Below, piece by piece: positions 35,674 to 46,472 of a stretch of DNA of 64,000 nt. How positions within the stretch are numbered: the stretch's first letter is position 1; the number at the start of each line of letters is the position of its first letter. The notes under the pieces are model-generated. The model made no database searches and was not told where the DNA came from. It saw only the letters and a program-made list of their open reading frames with translations. Source of the DNA: Ciona intestinalis. Taxonomy: Eukaryota; Chordata; Ascidiacea; Phlebobranchia; Cionidae. Position numbers and translations under genes: made by a program. The DNA lies in contig NC_020174.2 in the NCBI RefSeq assembly GCF_000224145.3, forward strand, positions 4,407,026-4,471,025, written 5' to 3'.

Positions 35674-37017
35674 TCATATTACTCTCTGACCTGTGCCCCA
35701 TATGACAAACGTAGTGGCACCAGCTACATTAATAAGAGCCATGAGTGTAAACACCAGTTCCCATGTCCCAGATACGTTCAGAATACAACCAGTGATGTAT
35801 ACACCCAAAAACGAAGTGATTGCCCCAAAGGCATTCATCACACCAAATACAGAACCGGCATGGCTGGGGGCGATATCTTGGGGATTAACTAAGACCCCAC
35901 TGTTATGAAATGTCTGCAAAGAAACAGCAAGACCTGCGCACAGAACAGCTGTCCAAAACTCCTTGCAAAATGTCAAAATAATAGAAAAGATTCCACTACC
36001 ACACATAGCAATACATTGATTAAATTTTCTAGTAAAAGTAACGCTAATATTGTTCTTTATAAAACGTTCACTGAGCCACCCAGCAAAAACACTTGAAGGA
36101 ATGGACATCATCCATGGAATGACATTGTAAATCCAACCTTTCTCATTTGGAAACCGTTCATGGAAAAAAGTGGGAAGCCATGAAAGCAGAATAAAAAAAC
36201 AATTGTTCATGCAGAAGTGAGCAAAAATAACAGCCCACACTTGTGATTTGGAAAATATGATTTGCCACGGTACGGAGTCTGAACTTGGTGGCACAATTGG
36301 CTGGGAGTAAACCATACTGTCTAATGAGATCACAGTGTTCTGTCGTTTCCTTGTGCTGGTCCACATAAAATATGTCCATGACAGTGAGATTAAACCAAGT
36401 ACTTGAAACACCCTCTTCCAGCCATAGTGCTCAAGCAGTATTGAACCCACCCCACCACACAGGAGAGAACCAAAATTACCAGCAGCGAGAATCACACCCA
36501 TTGGCAGTGACCTTTCTGATTCTGGAATTTTTCGAGCAAGAAGACTTATCATAGATGGGTAATGTACTCCCTGCATCACACCCAATGCTATTCTCGCCAA
36601 TGTTAAGATAAATATGGAGCTTCCGAACAGCATGTGTAAATCAGATATGTTAGGTGTTAGCAATGTTATTGTTCCCCAGGACAATGAGGACATAATAAGC
36701 ACCTTGTCACCCCCAATTCTGTCAGCAAAGTACCCTCCCAATACTTGAGTAGTAACATAACCCCAAAAGAAAGAACCCATTACAGCGCCTAAGTCTGCTT
36801 TGTTCCAACCAAATTCTATGGAAATTGCAGTCGCACATACAGGCATAGCTACCCTAGCAGCAAATAATATGGAAGTCAAAACAAAAAGGTAAACAACCCA
36901 TGTTTTGCGCGCTTCTTTAGTCCAGTACTTTCCTTCTCCCTTGTTCTCTGTTCGATGGCCATTCTTGTTCAGGAGGAAATCCCTTTCAAATAAATTCATT
37001 TTGATATGGACACGCAT
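35674..37017 (-). CDS. SLC17A9-like MFS transporter, copy 2 (intronless)
   Basis: Second SLC17A9-type transporter, 447 residues in one exon, in tandem with copy 1 about 1.26 kb away. It shares long near-identical stretches with copy 1, such as EFGWNKADLGAV and GSFFWGYVTTQ. Helix 4 carries LARIALGVMQGVHYP with the conserved arginine. Late motifs are FHNSGVLVNPQDIAP and HAGSVFGVMNAFG. The frame ends in the family-like tail TFVIWGTGQRVI. Two in-frame Met codons lie at the N-terminus (residues 1 and 7); the downstream one is also plausible. Vertebrate SLC17A9 has many introns, so the lack of introns in both copies suggests retroposition followed by tandem duplication. The substrate is inferred to be nucleotides by homology only. 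Confidence 0.92.
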   Translation of the reverse strand: MRVHIKMNLFERDFLLNKNGHRTENKGEGKYWTKEARKTWVVYLFVLTSILFAARVAMPVCATAISIEFGWNKADLGAVMGSFFWGYVTTQVLGGYFADRIGGDKVLIMSSLSWGTITLLTPNISDLHMLFGSSIFILTLARIALGVMQGVHYPSMISLLARKIPESERSLPMGVILAAGNFGSLLCGGVGSILLEHYGWKRVFQVLGLISLSWTYFMWTSTRKRQNTVISLDSMVYSQPIVPPSSDSVPWQIIFSKSQVWAVIFAHFCMNNCFFILLSWLPTFFHERFPNEKGWIYNVIPWMMSIPSSVFAGWLSERFIKNNISVTFTRKFNQCIAMCGSGIFSIILTFCKEFWTAVLCAGLAVSLQTFHNSGVLVNPQDIAPSHAGSVFGVMNAFGAITSFLGVYITGCILNVSGTWELVFTLMALINVAGATTFVIWGTGQRVI

Positions 37018-38480
37018 TATTCCCTGCTTCCATTGATCATGATGTATATATCCAAAAACACCTTGCTCACAAGCATACAGATTTAGAATACAATAATACT
37101 GTTTGTGCTATCTTGTTGTAATCAGTATGTATATATTAGGTCTAAAGAAACAAACAAATACAATTTATCACGCACACAATCATTCGGGGATACACACAAA
37201 AAATTTAAATTGGACAGTTTTAATAAAGTTTAAGAACTATTCTAAATAACCAGTTGAATTATCAAAATCACATAGTTACAATTTTATTAACACAGCTACC
37301 TGATCGGTTGATCCCATAACAGACTAACAGTCAAGCATTTTAAAGTTTGTTTCTATATTTTACATGTTTATTACTTTACCACACTATGTTAGACATGATA
37401 TTTGCAAAAAGTATGAAGCATCTACCAAAACACACAGATTAACAAGCAAAAAACTGACTCAAATTCGAGTGTACCTTATATTCTGTCCTAATCTTTCGAA
37501 CAAATTCTTTCTTAGCAAGGTAAATTGATTGCAGCAAGTGCGATGTGAAAAATATACCTGCACAACTTGATCAAAATTGTGTTTTTTTGCTTTTACTCCT
37601 TTTGAAATATTTTCATGCTATTGTTTGGTATGACGTAATATAGTATCTTCTCTTTTCTCTAAAAGAAAAACTACGTTCCAGATGAGTGCACAGTGGTGGG
37701 GTGACTCAAAGAGATTAAAACCAATCTCTTTGGGTGACTACTTTCGGTGCCTTGCGTGACTACGTAAGAGGGTTAAAATAATTTTGGAGTTCCCCAACTA
37801 ACTTGCATAAACTCATTGGCTGGTGCGTTAGAGTTTATCCCAGTGGTAGACGTGTCGAAAGTTTAACCAGAGGTATCTCTGGTTTAACCGAAGTAACCTA
37901 ACCAAGAGGGTTCTATCAGAGATCTATGGTTCATCAATTTAATGGCATGGTCTTTTTCTTATCCTTACGTATAGGAATCACAACATACTGTATCTTCTGT
38001 TGGTGGAAATATTGGGGTTGATATTTTAAATACAATTGATAATGTTTGTAAATTCGCATCTATAATCATATGCTATTTTTGTGAGACAGCGTTTTACTGC
38101 CTTCTTTGACTTGCGTTTAATTTCCAGACTTTTCGTTCGTTCATCGACGCAGTTTGTATTGTTTGAAACCGATTTTAATTTTTGCTATAGATTTTAATTA
38201 TGTAACTGTTTTTATTAGCACAGAATGTTTATCATACCCGTTGCCAAGTTCTAATGCCATTGTAATATTTCAAAACGATGCACTAAGACTATAGACGACA
38301 TGTAACAAAAATCGACATTGCCTAATACTAATAGTACACCATGTGGACAGCACTTAGCAAATTTTACCGCAGCTCTACCGGTTTCGATGCAAATGTTTAG
38401 TAATGACGTAATTCAGGAACGCGTCCAAAATATGTTTGTTCACAGCACATGGGTGGGGTGATCGTTGCACCACTCGCACC
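37018..38480. other. Intergenic; hairpin-rich patch
   Basis: No gene recognised. Around 37700-37735 a perfect 10-bp stem, CAAAGAGATT against AATCTCTTTG, is present. Near 37863-37886 an AACCAGAG/CTCTGGTT stem is present. These may be remnants of a small foldback element. Confidence 0.4.
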
Positions 38481-38929
38481 TAGGGATGCACATTACAGAA
38501 TTTCGAATCCGTGAGATTCGAATCCTTTTGAATTCGAATCTAATTACGGGATTCGGTATTCTGTTTAATGACGTCATTACACGTCATCTCATATACTATA
38601 TTAACAATTTTTGAAACTTATTAATTTTGAAAAAAAATATTTTTGTGTTTGTGGGACTTTCGAGAGTAAACGTTTCGTAACGTCTTTTCATAGCCTGCTA
38701 TACGTTTCATGACGCAAAAACTACTCAATAGTACAATTTTTGATCATTTTACAACTCAAGATCCAACAAGGCTGTTATGAATGGGTCAATAAACTGACTT
38801 TTGTGGGTAAAATTTTTTTTTCCTATAAATATAAAAAGATTCGAAATTCTAGATTCGGAATTCTAGATTCGAATTAAAGTATTCTAGGATATCCTAGAAT
38901 ACCTAATTATTCTGTAATGTGCATCCCTA
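38481..38929. mobile_element. hAT-type MITE with 8-bp target duplication
   Basis: A 449-bp non-autonomous element. The ends are exact inverted repeats over 21 bases: TAGGGATGCACATTACAGAAT at the left end and its reverse complement at the right. It is flanked by a perfect direct 8-bp duplication, CTCGCACC at 38473-38480 and 38930-38937. The 8-bp target site and the (C/T)AGGGATGCAC terminus are hallmarks of the hAT superfamily. The interior has no ORF and is rich in GATTCGAA-type repeats. Exact TIRs and TSD suggest a fairly recent insertion. Confidence 0.9.
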
Positions 38930-39196
38930 CTCGCACCTTGGGCAAAAACCCATGGTCTTAAAATAACCCATAAGTTTCCGAACGTGGGTTCAAATGTCAA
39001 GTACAAAATGTTGTTTCAGTTATCCACATACCGTATCGGACACTATGCAGCAATATGTTTATATAATGATTGGTCTAAATGTATTTTGAAATTAAAAAAG
39101 TACAGTCTATAATACTATACTTTATTAAATTTTTCTAGAAATTTTTATAATCTTCTTTGTTTCTTTAATTGATTGCACACTTTTTGCCCGTTTAAA

Positions 39197-41294
39197 ATGG
39201 AATCACAGGTAATTGTGTATTTATTTTAAATACAATTTTATGTTTACGCTGTTTTTCAGTATAGTCGAATAGGAGATCCGTGGAGATGCATTAATTAGGT
39301 TTTAAGATTTAGCATTCCTTTTTATAAATGCTTATCAATGCTTTCATGTTATCATTTTGCAGCTGCAGCTTGATCTTGCGGAAGTGTCACGACTGGAAAG
39401 CACAGTTCGAAGAGAACGACTGAAGAAACTTCTTTCTGCGGAAAAAACAAAGATCGAAAATGAAATTAAGCAACTTTCAGCTGTGTCTGCATCAGCTTCT
39501 GAAACCAAATCACCACCAAAACCTAAAATACCAACATCAACAATTACTTCATATGGTATGACTGCAGTACTTTGTGCAATGCACTGTTGAACTGCCCTCA
39601 CAAACTAACCAGAAATATTTACTTTTATCTTATTCCTTCATGACCAAAAGTTGGTGCATTACAACCTTTTCATTTGCCTGCTGAGCAACAACACAAAAAC
39701 TTCCTCAATCCTTCGTCTTTTTCCTCCAAAAAAATGGTCACAACACCACTGTAGTTCATAACCCAGTTAAACTTAAATGCATTTTATCAACAGCTTGGGA
39801 CCAGACAGAAAAATTTGTCAAGATCTATGTATCCGATTTAAAAGGAGTACAAAGCTTAGACACAAGCAATGTTTCACTGAATGATGTAGGTCTTCATTAC
39901 TGCCTACTGATTCGCAATCTCAATGGGAAGAATTACCAGTTTAACGTACCTAAGTTAGCTCATGAAGTGGAAATCCCAACTTACAAGGTTTGGACCGTGT
40001 GTACACCTCTATGCAAAACAGTGGAATCTTAAATGTTTTTAATCTTTGTCTGATAGGTTTTCTAAGTACCAATCATAATGCTAAAATAGATTTTCTTACC
40101 ATTCTCCGACACTGTGACCGTAATATTGACTAAAATTTAATGCAAAACTTTGGTCACTTGATTAATTTTTTAAAAAATCTCCAAACAACAAATAATTTTT
40201 ACTTATATGAAAAAATCTAATACTTTTAGTTAACAACTAACAGTCAAACCAAATGAAATATCCACTATTGATTTACTATCTAGGGTTTGAGAAACATTTG
40301 TTTAACAGAATTTATTGATTACACAATGATAGAAAAGACAAATCAGCTATTTAATAATTCTATTTACTCAATGTACTTTAATTTTCCAGTTAAAAACAGA
40401 CATGGTTCTCATTATGTTCAAGAAGAAACAGCAAGAGAAATGGGAGGTTTTGAGTGAAAAAGACAAAGTAGCAAAAGCAAATAAGGAAAACAATTTTAAG
40501 TAAGTAATTAGACCCATTTGGAGGCAAACATTTGCTGTGTGTGTTTGCAGTCTGTTTTTCATTTCTTTACATGGTGTCACTAGAGAGCTTGCACATATTT
40601 GTTTAACGAGAAACTGTTAACTACAGCATAAGTTGGGCAGTAATCCAAAGCATATTATATATGGCCCTGGGCTACATACTTGAACATGTAATGTTTACTC
40701 CAACTCAGTACTCAGTAACAAGTGCAAATTGCCTTGTTCATTAACAAAAAAAAATTAAAAAAATAGAAAATATGATTGATACTCAGTAACTTACTTTATT
40801 CTTGCGTGGCCGGAAAACGACAGTTGTTATAACACGAGTGTACACCTCGTGCCAGCTTACTGTTACCATATATGTTACTTCGTGGGCGATTATTTTTCCC
40901 TTTTTTTATGTATGGCTGATAATTTGGACAACCCATTAGTGACCACTGGGTTGGAGCGACCAGTACAGATGTGCAGTGCACAATTCTATTTATAAATGCT
41001 TTTGTTTGGTATCTATTTTCATTTAAATCCTTTTTAAATTAAATCTATTATCTTAAAAATCAGTAGTTCAGCTTTAATTATTTTGGTCTGCAATAAAATT
41101 AATTTTTGTATCAAAAATATATTTCACTGATATTCTAATGAATTTCCTTCACCAGACCAGACATTGGTAAAGAAGCAGATCCGTCTGCTGGCATCATGGG
41201 TATGATGAAAAAGATGTATGACGAAGGAGATGACGAAATGAAGCGGACCATCGCAAAGGCATGGACCGAATCTCGTGATAAGCAAACGATGTGA
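39197..41294 (+). CDS. CACYBP: CACYBP / SIP, calcyclin-binding protein
   Basis: Adapter of the Siah-1/SCF-type ubiquitin ligase complex (beta-catenin turnover in vertebrates), with an N-terminal helical hairpin, a CS domain and an SGS domain. Exons: 39197-39208, 39363-39555, 39794-39987, 40390-40499, 41156-41294, about 215 residues (human 228). The first exon encodes only MESQ. Exon 2 gives the charged helical region ending with a Pro-rich linker. Exon 3 starts the CS domain ([22 protein letters not shown]). Exon 4 has [12 protein letters not shown]. Exon 5 has the conserved SGS end [19 protein letters not shown]. All phases agree. AATAAA is at about 41420. No upstream in-frame Met was found. 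Confidence 0.95.
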
Positions 41295-41425
41295 TCAGCA
41301 GTGCTTCCAGTTTTAAAACCGTCCGCCATCGTGGCGTTCTGTCTTGTTTAGAAAAAACGAATTATCGGGAACACTAAATAACTTCAGTCATATCTTGATA
41401 AAAATCTGATTAATTAATTAATAAA

Positions 41426-44400
41426 TGTGTAAAGCAGTAATGTTTAAAATCACCATAGACTGTCATTTTTCTCGTATTTACTGCAATTGGTTGTGCTAAG
41501 ACGTGTGCTTGTTCATAAAAGCCAGCATTGACAAAAAGTTAAGAGCCATTTTGATTTAACTTTATAAATTAGGCAAGTCACACATAACGTCAGTGCTTTT
41601 TTAATGGCTATTGGCGGGCTATGATCACGTAAAAAAGGAATTTTTGGAACTGCCAGGAATATTTTTAACAGATTAATTGTTCTTTTTAGCTTACATTCCG
41701 TATTTAAATATGGTCAACCTGCACGACATTTAAAATTATACAAAAGATGTAACACGTTTATCAGGATTATCTAGTGTACACCGGATAGGGCTAGGAACTT
41801 AGCATTGAACGCAATGTATTGTTTACCTCTTTACCCTAATCTAGATTAAGCATCTTTGATTACCAGGATTATACGCGCTACAAAGAATGCGCGCCGTTTA
41901 GTATTGTGTAAACGGATATCGCTATAGCACGTTATGTCCCATATTTCCTAGTCGTGGTTTTAATAACGCAGATTTAGACACGCGAGGACAAGTTTATATT
42001 TATTCTGTAAATTTCTTTGCTTATAATAAGATCAGGTTCGATTGGGTACGTTTCCTTGCTCCTTGTACGTCATATTTGGCAATAAACAATGAATATTTAC
42101 AGAATTATGTAACTTCAGCCCCGCGACTATTAAAGAACGTTGTAAATAAACAAAACACCGGAAGATAGGATTTAGATACTTACAGTATCCCATCTTACCT
42201 CACGGTACTCTTCAATTAATTAAAACATTGATTATTTAATCCTATAACCTATCCACATTTCGTTGTACAGTAGACGCGCAAGTAGTTCCACATTTCGTTG
42301 TAAACCAACAAAATCCCATGAAACTGCGCGAAAACACGTCTTTGTGTAGTCGAAGTACCTAAGCTTGGAAGTGCGTGATAAAACCTTGCGCAGTCTCCAC
42401 TATGATGTATGCGTGCGGATTTTAACACCGAGTTGTTCAAGTATAAGTGGCTCTTACGCGCTGTGTTGATAACAACTTACAGCCTGTAGTCTAGACGAGC
42501 CTTATGGCAACGAAATAACAACTGCTAAACCAAAACAGAGAACCTACGATAGCAAAACAGTGACACCGGACGTTACAATAGAGCCATGAGATATTTGTGG
42601 CTGTTGTGAACAGTTCCGCTTGTCCAGGAAGAGATATCACGGGCAAGCGCGTGTATTTCCGCCCAAGCAGCAACAGTAAAGCGGTTTTTCTGGATCGGGT
42701 ACCATGAGATACTTGATACACATTGCAACAGCATGTTTAAGATTAATGAAAAGATAAGTGTATAAAAGTTAGAAGATGTATTTAGAATGATACAGGTTAA
42801 ACGTGTTAGTGTCTGCCTGTCGATTAGAATATGGTAGCATTCTAATTCCATTAATAAGCTTAAAATAATTTCGGAGATCGTACAAAGAACTGATTAATTC
42901 TCCTTTAAACCACAAGCAGTGTATCATGGAAAACGTAAAAATCCTTTTTTGAGATGTCTTTGTATTCCATTCCCGTGCAATTAGATTCTAAGAAAAGTAG
43001 TTCTGGTGAATGCTTGTTTACTTCCATAAGAGCAGTTCGTGTATACAAACAACAAGGTGAGGGAGAGTGAATGCTGAGTATACAAAAAGACCAAGGAAAG
43101 AAAACACCGGAAAGCGGGAGGTTATCAAGTTAGATAGACCAGAGTATACGCCTCGGTAAAAGCAGCAATACTTCTGCCCAAAGTTTTTGATTTGATGAAC
43201 TCGAAATATATAGTATAAGAATATCATCAATGGTACAAAGCATAAGCGGTGCGTATTAAACTGCATGTCACTTAGTCGGTACTGTATAACCTGCATGACT
43301 ATATATATTTCGTAATATACTTAATAGATTTAACCATATAGATCTACTGTACAGTATATATATATATCTATATTACACGCGCGATGTGTAATATACCACG
43401 CATACGCGAATTTCTTGGGAGCAACTTAAGGTTACCATAAGGTACTTATGGGTATGCTCGGATATGACAATTACTATATAGTGACGCATCTGAGTTATAG
43501 AAATAAATGCGACCAGTAGACACACCTACGCATGACCTTTTGTTATTAAAGTTGCTGCAGTTTCACTGATAACACACCAGGTTACGGGCGGCCAGCTAAG
43601 AATATCAAGCGCCGCAGGAATGCGAACGACGCAGCCATTAGTCATAACCGATCCTTACGTATGGAGTATAGTCAGAGGTAAAGCTAGCCAGAAAGTTCAT
43701 GTATGAAAAAGGCAAGGCGGTTTGTGTTTATAAATAGAATAAAATCAACGTGGGTTTCAATAAATACACCTCGCGAGAAGAGGCAACTACTGCTATGCAT
43801 CTATCAACATGATATTTATTCAGCTGTAAAGATATATGTAGCAGGTGATATATGTCTAGTATTATAAACAGTCAGGCATAATTACGTGTCGGAATACAAG
43901 AGTGCGCACATCACACGATTTAGGAACAGTGATGCTCCATGTTTGTGTTTATTCGTGTTGTTTGCATATGAGTTCTTTACATCCTTGCGCATCCAAATTA
44001 CCTAACCCGATTTCCGGTACGTCACGAAAATTGTGTGGAGTCGCAGGACCAACGGGTATTATAACACGTTCGCTAATATATATTAGCAGGGGGTCATTTA
44101 TGTGTTTACGCAGCAAAGATGCTGCATTGGTGCAGAAAGCAAAGTATAATCAATGCAATTACTTTCTTCCCCCCGTTTTCTCGCAATTTGCAAAAGATGG
44201 TCACTACATCTATAGCGATGTTGATACAATTTGCGAAAAAGTAGAATGCAGCAACAAAATTCTTAAAACTTTTAAAGAACGGAGTATAAAAGGTCGCGTC
44301 ATGACGGTTAATTAAACATTTAATAGGTCATTTTTTTGCAATTATAAACGGTTTAGACCACAATAGAACAGTTTGGGCTTTACCATGAAATACTGGGGTG

Positions 44401-46472
44401 GTACGCACTGCCGGTGTGACAGACACTTACGAAGAAATTGAAGAGGTAAAAAGGTTTGAGATATATAGGTAAACGCACATCAAATTGTTTCGTGTTGATA
44501 TATTTTTTAAGTAGCTGAAACAGTTGCACAATATTTTGCAAACAGCGCGGCAACGATTTGCAGAGGTAAATAGCCCAGTGGGTTTCCTCTGTATTGGGTC
44601 AGTGCGTAATCCGCTCTCATTTAATGCACCATTTTAATTAGAAGCTTCAGTCAGGCAATTTGTAAGCGACGTTACAGTACAGCCGACGGTACCATTTTTG
44701 TAGATGCAGACATCGTGTACGTGTTTATCAGACAACAGTGCTTTGGCCTATGCCCGATTAGGTGTACTTAAACAAGACCACAGTTCAGCCACAGACAGTT
44801 CCGGTTTCCTATGGAACTCGTGTGGAACATAAAAGTTACAGCGACAACTGTTCTAGCACCTCGAATCAGACGTGTCGATAAAATTAGGCGTTGGTGTCTG
44901 AGTTTCACCGTCCTTTAACAACGCTATAGCTACGTAATACGCACACCAGTTTGCGTATTGCGAACTTTAACTTACGATGGGGAGATTTAGCGTGATAAAG
45001 CGTGTAAGAATTTTCATTGACGTATGACAGCGGCATAACGTGGACTGAGTTGCTCTATTATTGCCTTGTAATGTAAATTTAGAAATTACACTACAGCGGT
45101 CCGACACTTTTTATATGGTTGACAATGTCATAAGTTTTGTAAGCCATTATGTACCGAGGCGTTGGCTGGTTTAAAAAAGAAATAGGATAGGCCGACGACG
45201 TACATTCGGTTTATTTGACGCGGCGGTTTTGTTGTCAGTCACGGCCTAAGCCTGTGTAAAGGTATTAGCCCGAAATTTTCTATACTAGTGCAACGATCCA
45301 TACAGTCCGTACCGGACAGTTCCTACTACCCTAGGTTTGTCGGAATTTGCGTCTTGATTAGTTAACTGTGCCTGCTGAATTTATTGGACAGCATTCTATG
45401 TGACTCATTCTCTCGGGCGGAACCTTTTTCTAGTGCAGCAGCGCGATCGAGTACTAGTTTGTTTCTGTTGTTATTTTGCAGTTAAACCAGAGCACCCATT
45501 TATGTCAATGCGACAGTTTAGCCTTAGCACATTATACCTGATGCTAGTCAAAGAACAAAGATGTCAGTTTATATTTGGTTCTACTTGCATAATTAGTAAC
45601 CGAGTGATTGATGTGGTTATTTTTTGGGTGTATGAATAGTACGTAATACGTATCGCGGATTTTTTGAACCTATGTCGTGCTGCTACATCATGTCAGCTTA
45701 TATAGACACTAAACTATAAAAGATGGCAGTTTGATTGAGCGACAAAATTTACATAAATTTTATAATGACGGATTACATCACTCTCGCAGCATGACTTTTC
45801 GAAATTATTTAAAAGACAAGAGATGCTTGCTGGGTAGCAAAGGCTTCTGTGCATTTGCTATGTTGCAGCATGTGATTGTCTTTCGCCCTCGTATAAAATA
45901 CCATTAATATTATAATGATGTTTCCAACCATAGCCTTATACAACACTGTTTCTATGGTAAGCTGATAATTTGACGTAAAATGCTAAATAAATAAGCCCTA
46001 CCGACGCAATTGGTTTAAAATTCAGGGATATGAAAAAAATATTGGTAGTAGGCAGGAAAGATGGGACGTTTTACAAAAATCAAGATATTATAGTCTTTCA
46101 AGTTCAAGTTGTTACATTCAAATAAACGTTTCTTGCTTCCGTTCCAGGTCTATAGCTATAACATAATATAATATAAGACGATCTGCACATGTCAGTTTGC
46201 TGATGTTTACCGAAATGAATTCTACGACAGAATATAATTTGACGATGGGTACCAGTGTAAGCAACTTCATGCACTTAAAACCTGGTAAATTATTTTTTAA
46301 ATGACGAAATAAACCTAACATGTTCATGTCACACAGATCTGTGTTTTTTCACAATGCATAAAATATAGATACATGTTGTAGATCTCATTTTTTGTTTGTT
46401 TTAATAGTATTGTATTTTCTGGTATTCTCTGTTTATGTGTTGTAATCTGTTTGTTCTGTTTCCAGAACCACT
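41426..46472. other. Intergenic, no gene recognised
   Basis: About 5 kb between CACYBP and the ELOVL gene. It contains a MITE relic near 42020-42202 and an AT-dinucleotide tract near 43350-43370. A partial copy of a MITE end (AAGATGGGACGTTTT) lies near 46058. The longest open frame, 43902-44315 (+, 137 codons), has no recognisable domain and is treated as unproven. Confidence 0.4.
42020..42202. mobile_element. Short TIR element (MITE), copy D
   Basis: Diverged copy of the 175-bp family. The right end CCCATCTTACCTCA and interior AATAAACAATGAATATT and AACGTTGTAAATAAACAAAACAC match the other copies. The left terminal repeat is badly decayed (AATAAGAT), so the left boundary is approximate. Confidence 0.55.

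Noticed and set aside
39344-39601. 85-codon minus-strand frame
   Set aside because: Exact shadow of CACYBP exon 2.
43340-43385. AT-repeat and TATA-rich tract as a promoter
   Set aside because: Simple dinucleotide repeat with no gene start nearby.
43902-44315. 137-codon open frame on the plus strand
   Set aside because: No family resemblance, no clear splice signals and ordinary surrounding DNA; possible by chance. Would need transcript support.
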